A stretch of DNA of 64,000 bases from Paenibacillus lutimineralis (GCF_003991425.1 NZ_CP034346.1:2393501-2457500); one strand, 5' to 3'. Numbered from the stretch's first letter, positions 42,111-51,648 are shown. Made by a program: numbers and translations. The notes: generated from the sequence alone by a model not told the origin.

Positions 42111-42800
42111 TTGCTAATTTTCTCAATTTTAACTGCAGCGGTCGCTCCAGGTATCGCCCTGCTTACTTATTTCTATCTCAGGGACAAGTACGACGCTGAA
42201 CCGTTGCAGATGGTTCTTAAGGTGTTTCTGATCGGATTTCTAGTCATTTTGCCGGTCATGATATTACAGCGCGGTTTAACGATCTGGCTGGGAGACGGTC
42301 CGATAGTGCAAGCTTTTGTGGTCTCCGCCGGCGTCGAAGAGGCGTTAAAGTGGTTTGTTCTATTTTATCTTATATATCACCATACCGAGTTTGATGAGCC
42401 TTATGACGGTATTCTTTATGCAACGGCCATTTCGCTTGGCTTTGCAACCGTCGAGAATGTAATCTACGCCTTTGCCAGCCATGCGACAATGGGAACGATG
42501 ATGGTCCGAGCTTTGCTTCCGGTATCGGGACATGCCATGTTTGGCGTTATGATGGGATATTACTTGGGACGTGCGAAGTTCTCGACCGGGTGGAGCAACC
42601 GCAAGTATTTACTCTTTTCGCTTCTGCTGCCTCTATTCTGGCACGGGGTCTATGATTGGATACTGGATAACTTATCGCAATATTGGATATGGTATATCGT
42701 TCCATTGATGGCTTTCTTCTGGTATGGAGGCCTGGGCAAAATCTATCGAGCTACAAAACGTTCTCCCTTCCGTCTTACTGAGGCGGGGGGCCAAGATTAA
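42111..42800 (+). CDS. prsW: Glutamic-type intramembrane protease PrsW
   Basis: A 229-residue polytopic membrane protease that makes the first cut in anti-sigma factor RsiW in B. subtilis, releasing sigma W under envelope stress. Conserved motifs: YDAEP after helix 1, the catalytic glutamates in GVEEALKW, FDEPYDGILYA, ATVENVIYA and GHAMFGV. TTG start after AAGGAGG. In B. subtilis prsW is followed by sleB-ypeB; here sleB is missing. Confidence 0.93.
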   Translation: MLIFSILTAAVAPGIALLTYFYLRDKYDAEPLQMVLKVFLIGFLVILPVMILQRGLTIWLGDGPIVQAFVVSAGVEEALKWFVLFYLIYHHTEFDEPYDGILYATAISLGFATVENVIYAFASHATMGTMMVRALLPVSGHAMFGVMMGYYLGRAKFSTGWSNRKYLLFSLLLPLFWHGVYDWILDNLSQYWIWYIVPLMAFFWYGGLGKIYRATKRSPFRLTEAGGQD

Positions 42801-42814
42801 TATGACTGCAAATA

Positions 42815-42876
42815 GGGCATCCTAAATCCAGGTATTACGGGCAAATGATCCGTTTAACAGGAAGGGGTGCCTTTTT
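42815..42876 (+). terminator. Possible terminator or attenuator after prsW
   Basis: GGCATCC pairs with GGGTGCC across a large loop of about 42 bases and is followed by TTTTT, ending four bases before a small ORF. The large loop lowers confidence. Confidence 0.45.
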
Positions 42877-42879
42877 GCT

Positions 42880-43032
42880 ATGCGCATCAAAATTAGTATA
42901 ACCTGCAAAGCATGTGGTGAGCGTTTCATTTTGCGGGGGAGGAAAGATAAGGATAAAGACCAGATCGAAACAGGCTTTAAGCAGTGTCTCTGCGATAACC
43001 GTGATGAATTTTTGATTGAGGAAGCACTATAG
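42880..43032 (+). CDS. Small cysteine-containing protein, possible zinc ribbon
   Basis: A 50-codon frame starting MRIKISITCKACGERFIL and ending DEFLIEEAL. Cys9-x-x-Cys12 and Cys37-x-Cys39 (CLCDN) could bind one metal ion. A purine-rich GAAGGGG lies about 12 bases before the ATG, a long spacing, and T-rich sequence intervenes. It occupies the place of sleB in the B. subtilis order. I do not recognise a family; it could be a real small protein or a chance frame, though the CxxC arrangement and charged composition argue for real. Confidence 0.5.
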   Translation: MRIKISITCKACGERFILRGRKDKDKDQIETGFKQCLCDNRDEFLIEEAL

Positions 43033-43130
43033 TTCGGTGGGGATATCCTAATTTTCCAGACAGTATGAATAAAGCTTCTTTTTTCAACTCAAAATAAGCA
43101 CAGCTTAGATGAAGAAAGGAGCTTTAGCCA

Positions 43131-44528
43131 ATGTATAAACGTTTGAGTGCGATTTTATTTCCTATTGCCACTCTTTTATTGATCGGCGCATTGGTATGGG
43201 GGTATCAGGAGAATCAGGAGAAAAACTCGATCTTGATCAAAGCCGAGAACCAATATCAGCGCGCTTTCCATGACTTGTCGTATCATGTCGATCGGCTTCA
43301 TAGTCAGCTTGGCAACACGCTGGCGGTTCATTCGGCATCGACTGGTTCCCAACGTAAGGGTCTGGTCAATGTCTGGAGAATTACAAGCGAGGCGCAAAAT
43401 GAGATCAACCAGCTTCCGCTTACGATGCTTCCTTTCAGCAAGACCGAGGAATTCCTATCACGGATTTCTAACTTCTCTTATCAGACAGCGGTTCGCGATA
43501 TGACCAAGCAGCCGTTAACGGATAATGAGGTTAAAAATTTGAAGGAGCTCTACAATAGCTCGGCGCAAATCTCCAAGGATCTTCAAGATGTTCAGGACAA
43601 GGTTATCTCCAATCGTCTGCGTTGGATGGACGTGGAGACTGCCTTGGCGACGAATAAAGAAGCGAAGGATAACACGATTATCGACGGCTTCAAGACGGTG
43701 GATAAGAAAGTAGGAGAATATCCTGAGCTTGACTGGGGCCCATCCGTCTCCAGTATGTACACAAAACGGTCGGTGAAGAAGCTTGGTGGGACTCCGATTA
43801 CAACAGAGAATATCAAGCATAAAGCAGCTCAATTTATCGGGCATCACAACGGTAACATCAAGGTTGTAGAGAATGGACGCGGTACAGAGTGGGCTTCCTA
43901 CACAGCCAAGTCCAATGGTAAGAAGGATGAGACTTATACGCTGGATTATACCCGTAACGGCGGGCATCTGATATCCTATTCCTGCGAACGGACAATTGGT
44001 CCGAGATCACTAGGCTATAAAGAAGCAAGAGCTGAGTCGGAGAAGTTTCTGAAGGAGAAAGGGTACCCTAACATGACTGCGGTATCCTATGATCAATATG
44101 ACAATATCGGCAGCCTAACCTTTGTTAATAAACAAGGAGATGTCTTGATCTATCCCGAGAAAGTTACTGTGCGTGTAGGTCTGGACAATGGCCAAGTGAC
44201 TGGCCTTCAGGCAAGTGATTATGTCTATGAGCGTGAAGTTAATCAGAAGATTCCTAAGCCGAAACTGACGGTTGAACAGGCACGGAAGTATTTGAATTCT
44301 GACTTCAAGGAGAAATACAACCGACTTTCACTCATTAAGAATGAGTTGTCTGACAAAGTGCTGACCTATGAGTTTGGTGGTTCAATCAACGGTAAGGATT
44401 ATCGCATTTATATTAATGCGGAGAACGGGACCGAAGAGAATATCGAAGAGATAAGAAGCAATAAACCAACGAATAAGACGGAGAATCACCAAAACCAACA
44501 AAAGCAAAAGCATAAGAAGCAAGCTTAA
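43131..44528 (+). CDS. ypeB: Germination protein YpeB
   Basis: A 465-residue spore protein that protects and localises the cortex-lytic enzyme SleB. An N-terminal membrane anchor (about 7-25, ILFPIATLLLIGALVWGY) is followed by a helical domain (about 30-215) and PepSY-type repeats from about 225 to 445; the Lys/Gln/Asn-rich tail is low complexity. ATG after AAAGGAG. Its usual partner sleB is not adjacent, so SleB should be encoded elsewhere. Confidence 0.93.
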   Translation: MYKRLSAILFPIATLLLIGALVWGYQENQEKNSILIKAENQYQRAFHDLSYHVDRLHSQLGNTLAVHSASTGSQRKGLVNVWRITSEAQNEINQLPLTMLPFSKTEEFLSRISNFSYQTAVRDMTKQPLTDNEVKNLKELYNSSAQISKDLQDVQDKVISNRLRWMDVETALATNKEAKDNTIIDGFKTVDKKVGEYPELDWGPSVSSMYTKRSVKKLGGTPITTENIKHKAAQFIGHHNGNIKVVENGRGTEWASYTAKSNGKKDETYTLDYTRNGGHLISYSCERTIGPRSLGYKEARAESEKFLKEKGYPNMTAVSYDQYDNIGSLTFVNKQGDVLIYPEKVTVRVGLDNGQVTGLQASDYVYEREVNQKIPKPKLTVEQARKYLNSDFKEKYNRLSLIKNELSDKVLTYEFGGSINGKDYRIYINAENGTEENIEEIRSNKPTNKTENHQNQQKQKHKKQA

Positions 44529-44547
44529 CATCTACAAAACCCAATAG

Positions 44548-44593
44548 GAGCTGGATCAGGGAGCCTTTTTAAAGGCCTGATCCGGCTCTTTTT
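44548..44593 (+). terminator. Intrinsic terminator of ypeB
   Basis: Perfect-to-near-perfect stem GAGCTGGATCAGG/CCTGATCCGGCTC with a T-rich loop and TTTTT tail. Confidence 0.92.
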
Positions 44594-44683
44594 ACTTTAA
44601 TGGAATGTTTTGAAATTCTGTATCTCCTGTATGGGTTAAGCGTGATATAATTTAATGTGTATGTTGACCTAGGAGGTGAAAGC

Positions 44684-45337
44684 TTGTACCCGAAAGTAAA
44701 TGATCTTGTCTACATCCATGTCGCTTCGGTTGACAAGAAGGTGCAAGAGAAAGAGTATAAATCGCGAATTGCCGATGATGAAGAAAATTCATTTTTGATT
44801 GAAGTACCGATCGAGAGCGGAACAGGAAGACTCAAGCGGCTTGTTATTGGGGACGAGCTTTCTGTATATTTTCTGTCTGAGGGCGGGATTAAGAATTTTT
44901 TTAATACATACGTAACCGGCTTTGCAGATGATAAGGTACAGATGATACGAATTCGCAAACCGGAGCCAGAGACGATTACCAAGATTCAACGGAGGGATTT
45001 CCTCCGGGTGGTGGCTGATCTGGAGATTGCGGTAAGAATGAAGGACAACACCCGGTTTATCACTTATACCGAGGATGTCGGCGGTGGTGGCGTCTCTTTC
45101 AAATGCGAAAGTAAATACAAGATTTCCCAAGATGATCAGTTGTATTGTTGGCTGTTGATCCCATACAAGAATGGTTCCATTGATCATGTACCTTTTGAAG
45201 CTGAGGTGGTTCGCATTAAGAAGCTGGAGACTGATCGAGTGATCGCTATGCTGAAGCTGGTCAGTATTTCTGATATGGAGCGTCAGAAGATTATTCGCTA
45301 CTGCTTTGAACGGCAATTTGACTTCAAGAATCGTTGA
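44684..45337 (+). CDS. motI: PilZ-domain c-di-GMP receptor (YpfA/MotI type)
   Basis: A 217-residue YcgR-like protein: an N-terminal beta-barrel (about 1-95) and a C-terminal PilZ domain starting at RRDFLRV, the RxxxR c-di-GMP motif. The second PilZ motif, usually D/N-x-S-x-x-G, reads DVGGGG, so serine is glycine. In B. subtilis MotI (YpfA/DgrA) with c-di-GMP acts as a clutch on the flagellar stator MotA. TTG 44684 follows AGGAGGTG and gives the family length of 217. In the ypeB-ypfA-ypfB-cmk order. Confidence 0.9.
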   Translation: MYPKVNDLVYIHVASVDKKVQEKEYKSRIADDEENSFLIEVPIESGTGRLKRLVIGDELSVYFLSEGGIKNFFNTYVTGFADDKVQMIRIRKPEPETITKIQRRDFLRVVADLEIAVRMKDNTRFITYTEDVGGGGVSFKCESKYKISQDDQLYCWLLIPYKNGSIDHVPFEAEVVRIKKLETDRVIAMLKLVSISDMERQKIIRYCFERQFDFKNR

Positions 45338-45385
45338 TCATGAGTGATTCCCCTATCTCAAATTAGGAAATACCTAAAAGTGAGT

Positions 45386-45482
45386 GTTCAAAAAGTTCGT
45401 AAACATAGGCCCGGCGTAATTCAAGATTCGATGTGAATAGGCTCTCGGTGTTACTTCGGGATCAAAAGCGGACTTTTTGAAC
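45386..45482. repeat. Minimal dispersed repeat element between motI and ypfB
   Basis: A 97-bp copy bounded by GTTCAAAAAGTTC and GGACTTTTTGAAC, sharing the GGCCCGG...ATTCAAGATTCGATG and ACTTCG...ATCAAAAGCGG segments with the longer elements but lacking both the GTACGT palindrome region and the hairpin module. Confidence 0.85.
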
Positions 45483-45512
45483 TACCTCTAATAAGGATAG
45501 GGGGCGGTTAGG

Positions 45513-45719
45513 GTGAATGACAAAGACGAACACGAATATACGGAGCTATTTTTGCAAGTTTGCAGGCCCTTTGAGCGGTGGATGAGAAGGCTCGTCCTAT
45601 TGCTGGTGATCAGTCTATGTCTGCTGCAAATGGCGCTTCGAATACCTGAAATCAGACACTTACTTTCATCCGCAGATAAGTTTGAGGGAGTTCCGATTCA
45701 GCGGGAAAATAGGCGGTAA
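45513..45719 (+). CDS. ypfB: YpfB family protein (DUF5359)
   Basis: A 68-residue small membrane protein at the position of B. subtilis ypfB between ypfA and cmk. One transmembrane helix (about 26-45, LVLLLVISLCLLQMAL) follows an acidic N-terminus and an arginine cluster; the tail is charged. GTG start about nine bases after AGGGGGCGG. Function unknown. Assignment rests on size, hydropathy and gene order. Confidence 0.72.
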   Translation: MNDKDEHEYTELFLQVCRPFERWMRRLVLLLVISLCLLQMALRIPEIRHLLSSADKFEGVPIQRENRR

Positions 45720-45836
45720 TATTACTCTTTTCGCGCTATTCTCTTTTGCATCCCTTAGTTATGTGTGGTATAATTTTCACGTCGCAGGCAAAGCCTGCTT
45801 TTTTCTTGAGACCCGTTTTTGAGGAGGAATACCCCA

Positions 45837-46544
45837 TTGGCAAGTGCAGCGTCTAAGGCTAACGGCAGAATTAACATCGCGATCGACGGGCCGGCCGGGG
45901 CAGGTAAGAGTACTATCGCCCGTAAGGTAGCAGGTAAGTTATCCTATGTTTATGTAGATACCGGTGCGATGTACCGGGCTGCCACCTGGTCTATGCTCCA
46001 GCAAGGTATATCTTCGGAAGATGTGGATCAAGTGTTGCAAGCGGTAAACAATCTGGAAATCGAGCTGGTTCCCGGAGAGAACGGACAGCAGGTACTGGTT
46101 GGTGGCGTAGATGTCACTGAGGAGATCCGTTCGCTTGCCGTTAACGCCAAAGTATCCCGATATGCGCAAATCGAGGGGCTGCGGAGCAGGCTTGTCTCAC
46201 TTCAGCAGCAAATGGCTTTGCGTAAAGGCGTTGTCATGGATGGCCGTGATATCGGAACTACGGTGCTCCCTGATGCTGAAGTCAAGATTTTCATGACCGC
46301 CAGCATTGAGGAGAGAGCTCTTCGCAGATATAAGGAAATGAAGGAACAAAGCGACATCACTCTGAAGCAGCTTGAACTTGATATCGCAGAGCGTGATCGC
46401 CTCGACCAGGAACGGATGATATCTCCGCTTCGCCAGGCCGAGGATGCGATTCTTCTGGATACGACACATATGTCGATTGATGAGGTTGCTGAATTTATCG
46501 TATCCCGAGCGCTGAGCATACAAGGGAGAGAGGGAGAAGTATAG
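45837..46544 (+). CDS. cmk: Cytidylate kinase
   Basis: A 235-residue P-loop kinase that phosphorylates CMP and dCMP. Walker A GPAGAGKST, the CMP-binding YVDTGAMYRA, GRDIGTTVLPDA and the RYKEM lid region are all present. TTG 45837 is favoured because AGGAGGAA lies about eight bases upstream; an in-frame TTG at 45819 overlaps that site. Stop is immediately followed by plsC. Confidence 0.96.
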   Translation: MASAASKANGRINIAIDGPAGAGKSTIARKVAGKLSYVYVDTGAMYRAATWSMLQQGISSEDVDQVLQAVNNLEIELVPGENGQQVLVGGVDVTEEIRSLAVNAKVSRYAQIEGLRSRLVSLQQQMALRKGVVMDGRDIGTTVLPDAEVKIFMTASIEERALRRYKEMKEQSDITLKQLELDIAERDRLDQERMISPLRQAEDAILLDTTHMSIDEVAEFIVSRALSIQGREGEV

Positions 46545-47126
46545 ATGATTTATAGCTTTGTTTGCGGACTGCTTCGAGTAATCTATAAGACACTGTTCCG
46601 CTTGGAAGCGAGGGGAGTAGAGAATATTCCTCAAGAGGGGGGAGTGCTGCTGTGTGCAAATCATATCAGTCTGCTTGATCCTCCAACGATCGGCATTTTG
46701 CTGAATCGGAAAGTGCATTTTATGGCCAAGAAGGAATTATTCGATATTTTCGGCTTCGGCTGGCTAATTAAAGAACTAGGTGCTTTCCCTGTCAAACGTG
46801 GCAGTGTGAGCAAGGAGTCGATCAAGACTTCCCTAACCCTGCTTCGCAGTGGACATGTAATGGGTATTTTCCCTGAAGGCCACCGTGCTAAAGGGGAAGA
46901 CATGGGGGAAGGCAAGAAAGGAGCGGCAACCTTTGCCCTCCGTAGTGATGCTGCAGTTATCCCTGCTGCTATTATCGGCAATTATAAGCTCTTTCGTAAA
47001 ATGATAGTGGTATATGGCGAACCGATCGATATGTCCAAGTTCAAGGAAGCGCCGAAGACCGAAGCAGCTGATTTGGCCACGGATGCCATTATGTCGCGGA
47101 TTGCTGAATTGAAACAGTCGGTGTAG
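46545..47126 (+). CDS. plsC: 1-acyl-sn-glycerol-3-phosphate acyltransferase
   Basis: A 193-residue membrane-associated acyltransferase that makes phosphatidic acid from lysophosphatidate. Motif I is NHISLLDPP (H-x4-D), motif III is FPEGHRAKG, and a short hydrophobic N-terminus provides membrane contact. Its ATG directly follows the cmk stop, so the two are cotranscribed. It lies 7 kb from plsY-gpsA, the other phosphatidate-pathway genes. Confidence 0.93.
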   Translation: MIYSFVCGLLRVIYKTLFRLEARGVENIPQEGGVLLCANHISLLDPPTIGILLNRKVHFMAKKELFDIFGFGWLIKELGAFPVKRGSVSKESIKTSLTLLRSGHVMGIFPEGHRAKGEDMGEGKKGAATFALRSDAAVIPAAIIGNYKLFRKMIVVYGEPIDMSKFKEAPKTEAADLATDAIMSRIAELKQSV

Positions 47127-47258
47127 CTGTAGAACCTATTTTGCCCCGAATGCATGAAGATAGGGGATAATTGGTAAGCTATATTCGTGAATTGTTTTGA
47201 ACTACGCTAACAGCGAGTTTAAATAAATGGTTTTTTTTGAATTGAGGAGGCTATTGAC

Positions 47259-48491
47259 ATGTCGGAAGAAACAAAGAATGGCTTGGAAGCCGTTGAGGCA
47301 AGCCAAGAAGAAATGGAACAAATCGTATCCTTGAAAAAAGGGGACACCGTAAAAGGGACGATCGTCAAAATCGAGGATAACCAAGCTTATGTCAGCATTG
47401 GATATAAATATGACGGCGTTATTCCTATTCGTGAATTGTCCTCCGTCCACCTGGACAGCATTGCGGACGCCGTACAGGTTGGTCAAGAGGTTGAGACCAA
47501 GGTTGTCAGCATCGACGATGAGAAGGAGCGTCTGGTTCTCTCCAAACGTGCAATCGACAGCGAGAACGCTTGGGATGAATTGCAAGCTCGCTTGGATAGC
47601 CAAGAAACCTTCGAAGTTACTGTTGCCGACGTTGTTAAGGGCGGCCTTGTTGTAGACGTAGGTCTGCGCGGCTTCATTCCGGCTTCCATGGTTGAACGCC
47701 ATTTCGTTGAAGATTTCAGCGATTACAAAGGCCGTACGCTTCGCGTAAAAGTGAAAGAAATGGACAAAGAGAACAACAAAGTCATCCTGTCCCAAAAGGA
47801 CGTTCTTGATGAAGAGTTCGAAACGAACAAGCAACAGGTTATGGCTCAGCTTCAAGAAGGCCAAGTGATCGAAGGTACAGTACAGCGTTTGACCCAATTC
47901 GGCGCATTCGTTGATGTGGGCGGCGTGGACGGACTTGTACACGTGTCTGAAATCTCTTGGAGCCATGTTGACAAACCAGCTGACGTTCTCTCTGAAGGAG
48001 ACAAAGTTAAGGTTAAAGTTCTCAAGGTTGACCCAGAGAAAGGTAAAATTAGCCTAAGCATCAAAGCTGCTTTGCCAGGACCTTGGGATTCGGCTAGCGA
48101 GCAATTCCATATTGGCGATATCGTGAGCGGTGAAGTAAAACGTCTTGTTAATTTCGGAGCTTTCGTTGAAATCGCTCCGGGCGTTGAAGGACTTGTTCAT
48201 ATTTCGCAAATTTCTCATAAACATATCGGCACACCGTTTGAAGTGTTGAAGGAAGGCCAAACAGTTCAAGTTAAAATTTTGGACCTGAGCGCAGATGAAA
48301 AACGTGCAAGCCTAAGCATTAAGGAAACGGAAGAAGCACCAGCTCCGGCGCCTAGGAGCGAGAAGCCTTCGAAAGGCAGCAGCGTAAGAAAAGAAGATCT
48401 GGGCGATAACCCTAATGTTTCCCTTAGCAACCAAGGACTTAGTATTACTCTGGGCGAACGCTTCGGAGACAAGCTGAGCAAATTGAAATAA
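47259..48491 (+). CDS. ypfD: Ribosomal protein S1-like protein (YpfD)
   Basis: A 410-residue protein with four S1 RNA-binding domains at about residues 26-95, 112-178, 199-268 and 284-355, the last two with the full GFVDVGGVDGLVHVSEIS-like signature, and a low-complexity Pro/Ser/Lys linker before a conserved C-terminal LGERFGDKLSKLK. Bacterial S1 of proteobacteria has six domains; the Bacillus YpfD form has four and is not a stoichiometric ribosomal protein. ATG after GAGGAGG. Codon use looks adapted (many GCT, GTT and AAA). Confidence 0.93.
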   Translation: MSEETKNGLEAVEASQEEMEQIVSLKKGDTVKGTIVKIEDNQAYVSIGYKYDGVIPIRELSSVHLDSIADAVQVGQEVETKVVSIDDEKERLVLSKRAIDSENAWDELQARLDSQETFEVTVADVVKGGLVVDVGLRGFIPASMVERHFVEDFSDYKGRTLRVKVKEMDKENNKVILSQKDVLDEEFETNKQQVMAQLQEGQVIEGTVQRLTQFGAFVDVGGVDGLVHVSEISWSHVDKPADVLSEGDKVKVKVLKVDPEKGKISLSIKAALPGPWDSASEQFHIGDIVSGEVKRLVNFGAFVEIAPGVEGLVHISQISHKHIGTPFEVLKEGQTVQVKILDLSADEKRASLSIKETEEAPAPAPRSEKPSKGSSVRKEDLGDNPNVSLSNQGLSITLGERFGDKLSKLK

Positions 48492-48512
48492 GCGGATATA
48501 AGCTTTAGATAT

Positions 48513-48548
48513 CGGCGGACCCTCTTATGTGGGTTCGCTGTTTTTTTT
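48513..48548 (+). terminator. Intrinsic terminator of ypfD
   Basis: CGGCGGACCC/GGGTTCGCTG stem with G-U pairs, eight-base loop and TTTTTTTT tail. Confidence 0.88.
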
Positions 48549-48666
48549 GGCAACACTATAGTTAGCCAATTCAGTTTTTTTTTGCTATGATTATTTAGGC
48601 GTATTTTTTATGGGATAAACAAAAGTAAGTGAATATAGATTTTGAGTAATTTTAGGAGGAATGCTT

Positions 48667-49989
48667 ATGGCAAGACCCGTAGTGGCCATTGTCGGTAGGC
48701 CGAATGTAGGCAAATCTACAATCTTTAACCGTTTGATTGGCGATCGTCTGGCTATTGTTGAAGACAAGCCGGGTATTACAAGGGACCGAATCTACGGTAC
48801 GGCGGAATGGAATGGGGTACCATTCAGCGTTATCGACACAGGTGGTATTGAGCTTAGCGATGAAGAACCGATTCTGAAATTGATTCGGATGCAAGCTGAA
48901 CTGGCGATTGAGGAAGCTGATGTAATCGTGTTTATGTGTGATGCTAAGACAGGGGTAACTGGTGCGGATGAAGAAGTAGCCACCATGCTCTATCGTAGCG
49001 GTAAGCCTGTCATTGTCGCCGTTAACAAGGTCGATAACATCGGCCGTCAGGATTTTATTTATGAATTTTACAATCTCGGCTTCGGTGAGCCCATTGGCGT
49101 ATCTGGTAGCCACGGCACTGGAATCGGCGATTTGCTGGATGCCATCGTTGAGAATCTGCCAGAGCTGACGGATGATGAGTATGATGAAGATGTGATCCGG
49201 GTAGCCTTGATTGGACGTCCAAACGTTGGTAAATCCTCACTTGTCAATGCGATATTAGGTGAGGAACGCGTTATTGTCAGCGACATTGCCGGAACAACCC
49301 GTGATGCTGTCGATACTCCGTTCGAGAAGGACGGTCAGAAGTATGTATTGATTGATACTGCTGGTATGCGCAAGCGGGGCAAGGTGTATGAGACGACTGA
49401 GAAATATAGCGTAATGCGTGCGATGAAGGCGATCGAGCGTGCTGATGTCGTACTTGTGCTCATTAATGGGGAAGAGGGAATTATTGAGCAGGACAAACAC
49501 ATTGCTGGCTACGCTTATGAAGCAGGCAAAGCTTCTGCATTTGTTGTGAACAAGTGGGATGTCGTTGAGAAGGATGATAAGACAATGCACCAGTTCGAGC
49601 AGAAAATACGTGATCATTTCTTGTTCATGACCTATGCCCCTGTAGTATTTCTGTCAGCTAAGACGAAGCAAAGACTCCACAAACTGCTTCCGGTTGTGCA
49701 GCATGTTGCTGATCAACATACGAAGCGGATTCAGACTCATCTGCTTAATGATGTCGTCTCGGATGCGGTGGCCATTAACCCGCCTCCTACAGATAAAGGC
49801 AGAAGGCTGCGGATTAATTATGTGACCCAGGTAGCGGTTAAGCCTCCGACGATCGTTGTATTTGTTAACGATCCAGAGCTGATGCACTTCTCCTATGAAC
49901 GTTATCTGGAAAATAAGATTCGCGCCGCTTTTGATTTTGAAGGTACGCCGATCCGTCTGTTCACGCGGCGTAAGTCTGATGAGGGTTAG
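48667..49989 (+). CDS. der: Ribosome biogenesis GTPase Der (EngA)
   Basis: A 440-residue double GTPase for 50S subunit assembly. Two G domains each have Walker A (GRPNVGKST near residue 8, GRPNVGKSS near 181), DTGG/DTAG switch motifs and NKVD/NKWD base motifs; a KH-like RNA-binding domain fills about 350-440. ATG 48667 is preferred to 48661 because AGGAGGA directly abuts the latter. Confidence 0.97.
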   Translation: MARPVVAIVGRPNVGKSTIFNRLIGDRLAIVEDKPGITRDRIYGTAEWNGVPFSVIDTGGIELSDEEPILKLIRMQAELAIEEADVIVFMCDAKTGVTGADEEVATMLYRSGKPVIVAVNKVDNIGRQDFIYEFYNLGFGEPIGVSGSHGTGIGDLLDAIVENLPELTDDEYDEDVIRVALIGRPNVGKSSLVNAILGEERVIVSDIAGTTRDAVDTPFEKDGQKYVLIDTAGMRKRGKVYETTEKYSVMRAMKAIERADVVLVLINGEEGIIEQDKHIAGYAYEAGKASAFVVNKWDVVEKDDKTMHQFEQKIRDHFLFMTYAPVVFLSAKTKQRLHKLLPVVQHVADQHTKRIQTHLLNDVVSDAVAINPPPTDKGRRLRINYVTQVAVKPPTIVVFVNDPELMHFSYERYLENKIRAAFDFEGTPIRLFTRRKSDEG

Positions 49990-50003
49990 GAGAGGACGAC
50001 AAG

Positions 50004-50615
50004 TTGATTTTATCCGTCATTGCAGTTCTTGCTTCTTATTTGCTAGGTTCGGTCAGTTTCAGTGTTGTGATCGCCAAGGCGATCAAGGGAATCGATATTC
50101 GTCAGCATGGCAGCGGTAATGCAGGAGCTACTAACACACTTCGAGTACTCGGTAAAGGGCCGGCGATCCTCGTATTAACGCTTGACGTGCTGAAAGGGAT
50201 TGCCGCTGTCTGGATAGGCCGCTGGCTTGGCGATGGTTCTGTATGGGTGCCTGCACTATGTGGGATTGCGGTTATCATCGGTCATAATTGGCCGGTCTAT
50301 TTCCGTTTCCGTGGAGGAAAGGGGATAGCTTCAACAATTGGAGTTATGGCATCCCTGTTCTTCTTTCCGGCATTATATGCTGGAATTATCGCTATTCTCT
50401 CGATCGTATTCACGAGATATGTATCGCTTGGCTCATTATTATTCGTTTTGTTAACGCCTATCTTTCTCGTTATAATTGAGGGCGTTGGTCCTTATTTTTG
50501 GGTTAGTTTGCTCATTTGTCTCTTTGCCATATGGAGACACCGGACGAATATCGTTAAGATTGTGCAGGGCAGAGAGAATAAGCTAGGTTCTAAGGGAGGG
50601 AGTAACATTGGCTAG
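50004..50615 (+). CDS. plsY: Acyl-phosphate:glycerol-3-phosphate acyltransferase
   Basis: A 203-residue membrane enzyme with about five helices that acylates glycerol-3-phosphate using acyl-phosphate from PlsX. Three conserved loops are visible: GSGNAGATNTLRVLG, HNWPVYFRFRGGKG and the late RHxxNIVKIVQGRENK. TTG start after AGGAGAGG. It overlaps gpsA by eight bases, linking synthesis of the substrate to its use. Confidence 0.95.
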   Translation: MILSVIAVLASYLLGSVSFSVVIAKAIKGIDIRQHGSGNAGATNTLRVLGKGPAILVLTLDVLKGIAAVWIGRWLGDGSVWVPALCGIAVIIGHNWPVYFRFRGGKGIASTIGVMASLFFFPALYAGIIAILSIVFTRYVSLGSLLFVLLTPIFLVIIEGVGPYFWVSLLICLFAIWRHRTNIVKIVQGRENKLGSKGGSNIG

Positions 50616-51648
50616 GAAGGTTGCTGTACTGGTAGCGGGAAGTTGGGGAACAGCGCTCGCAAGCGTGCTGGCGGATAAGGAGATGAATGTTGTCATCTGG
50701 ACCCGCAATGAGTCGCAAAAGGACGAAATCAACCGTCTCCATACCAATGGGCGGTTCCTGCCAGGGGTTACTCTATCCCCGAATTTGACTGCTACGACGG
50801 ACATGCATGAGGCGATGGACGGGGCTGAGGCCGTAGTTATCGTCGCCCCTTCGGCTGCGATTCGTGAAGTTACCCGGCAGATGCGTCCATTTTGGACGGA
50901 AGAGATGCTGGTGGTGCATGCTACCAAGGGCTTTGAAACTGAATCGCTCAAGCGTATCTCCACGGTAATTGCGGAGGAGCTCGAATGCGAGGAAGGGCGT
51001 ATCGTCGTTCTCTCCGGACCGAGCCATGCCGAGGAAGTCGTGAAGCGCTGCCCAACGACGGTGGTCGTAGCGGCTTTGGACGATTCGGAGGCTATCCGTG
51101 CTCAGGATCTGTTCATGAACCCTTATTTCCGCGTTTATACGAATCGCGACATGGTCGGGGTAGAATTGGCAGGAGCACTGAAGAACATTATCGCACTTGG
51201 CGCGGGGATGTCGGATGGTCTAGGTTTTGGCGATAATGCCAAAGCAGCACTGCTGACACGCGGACTTGCCGAGATTACTCGAATTGGCGCAGAGATGGGG
51301 GCCAATCCGCTTACGTTTGCCGGGCTAGCGGGAGTTGGTGACCTTGTCGTTACTGCGACCAGTCGTCATAGCCGTAACTGGCGTGCTGGTTATATGCTTG
51401 GCGAAGGCAAGAAGCTGGAGACGGTGTTAAGTTCTATGGGCATGGTTGTAGAAGGGATTCGCACAACGAAAGCTGCCCATACGCTTTCTGATAAGTACAA
51501 GGTACAGATGCCGATTACCCAACAGCTCTATCAGGTTCTGTTCGAGGGTCTGGATCCTAGGACAGCGGTGGAAGCTCTGATGGGTCGCGATAAGAAGACA
51601 GAGATGGAACTGATGTCCATCGAGACCTGGGAAACCTGGCATAAGTAG
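50608..51648 (+). CDS. gpsA: Glycerol-3-phosphate dehydrogenase [NAD(P)+]
   Basis: A 346-residue cytosolic enzyme reducing dihydroxyacetone phosphate to sn-glycerol-3-phosphate for phospholipids. Rossmann loop VAGSWGTALA (the GSWGTA variant is normal in Bacilli), HATKGFE, SGPSHAEEV, the catalytic lysine in GALKNIIALG, and the RHSRNWRAG/G loop near residue 258. TTG start inside plsY after GGGAGGG. Confidence 0.96.
   Translation: MARKVAVLVAGSWGTALASVLADKEMNVVIWTRNESQKDEINRLHTNGRFLPGVTLSPNLTATTDMHEAMDGAEAVVIVAPSAAIREVTRQMRPFWTEEMLVVHATKGFETESLKRISTVIAEELECEEGRIVVLSGPSHAEEVVKRCPTTVVVAALDDSEAIRAQDLFMNPYFRVYTNRDMVGVELAGALKNIIALGAGMSDGLGFGDNAKAALLTRGLAEITRIGAEMGANPLTFAGLAGVGDLVVTATSRHSRNWRAGYMLGEGKKLETVLSSMGMVVEGIRTTKAAHTLSDKYKVQMPITQQLYQVLFEGLDPRTAVEALMGRDKKTEMELMSIETWETWHK

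Noticed and set aside
43515..43967. A 150-codon frame antisense to ypeB
   Set aside because: It is a shadow of ypeB with no start signals.
44600..44683. Promoter of motI based on GATATAATTT near 44646
   Set aside because: The -10 is good, but no acceptable -35 lies 15-19 bases upstream, so it was not called.
47202..47966. A 254-codon open frame antisense to the S1-like gene
   Set aside because: It arises from the biased codon use of ypfD; no ribosome site and no recognisable protein features.
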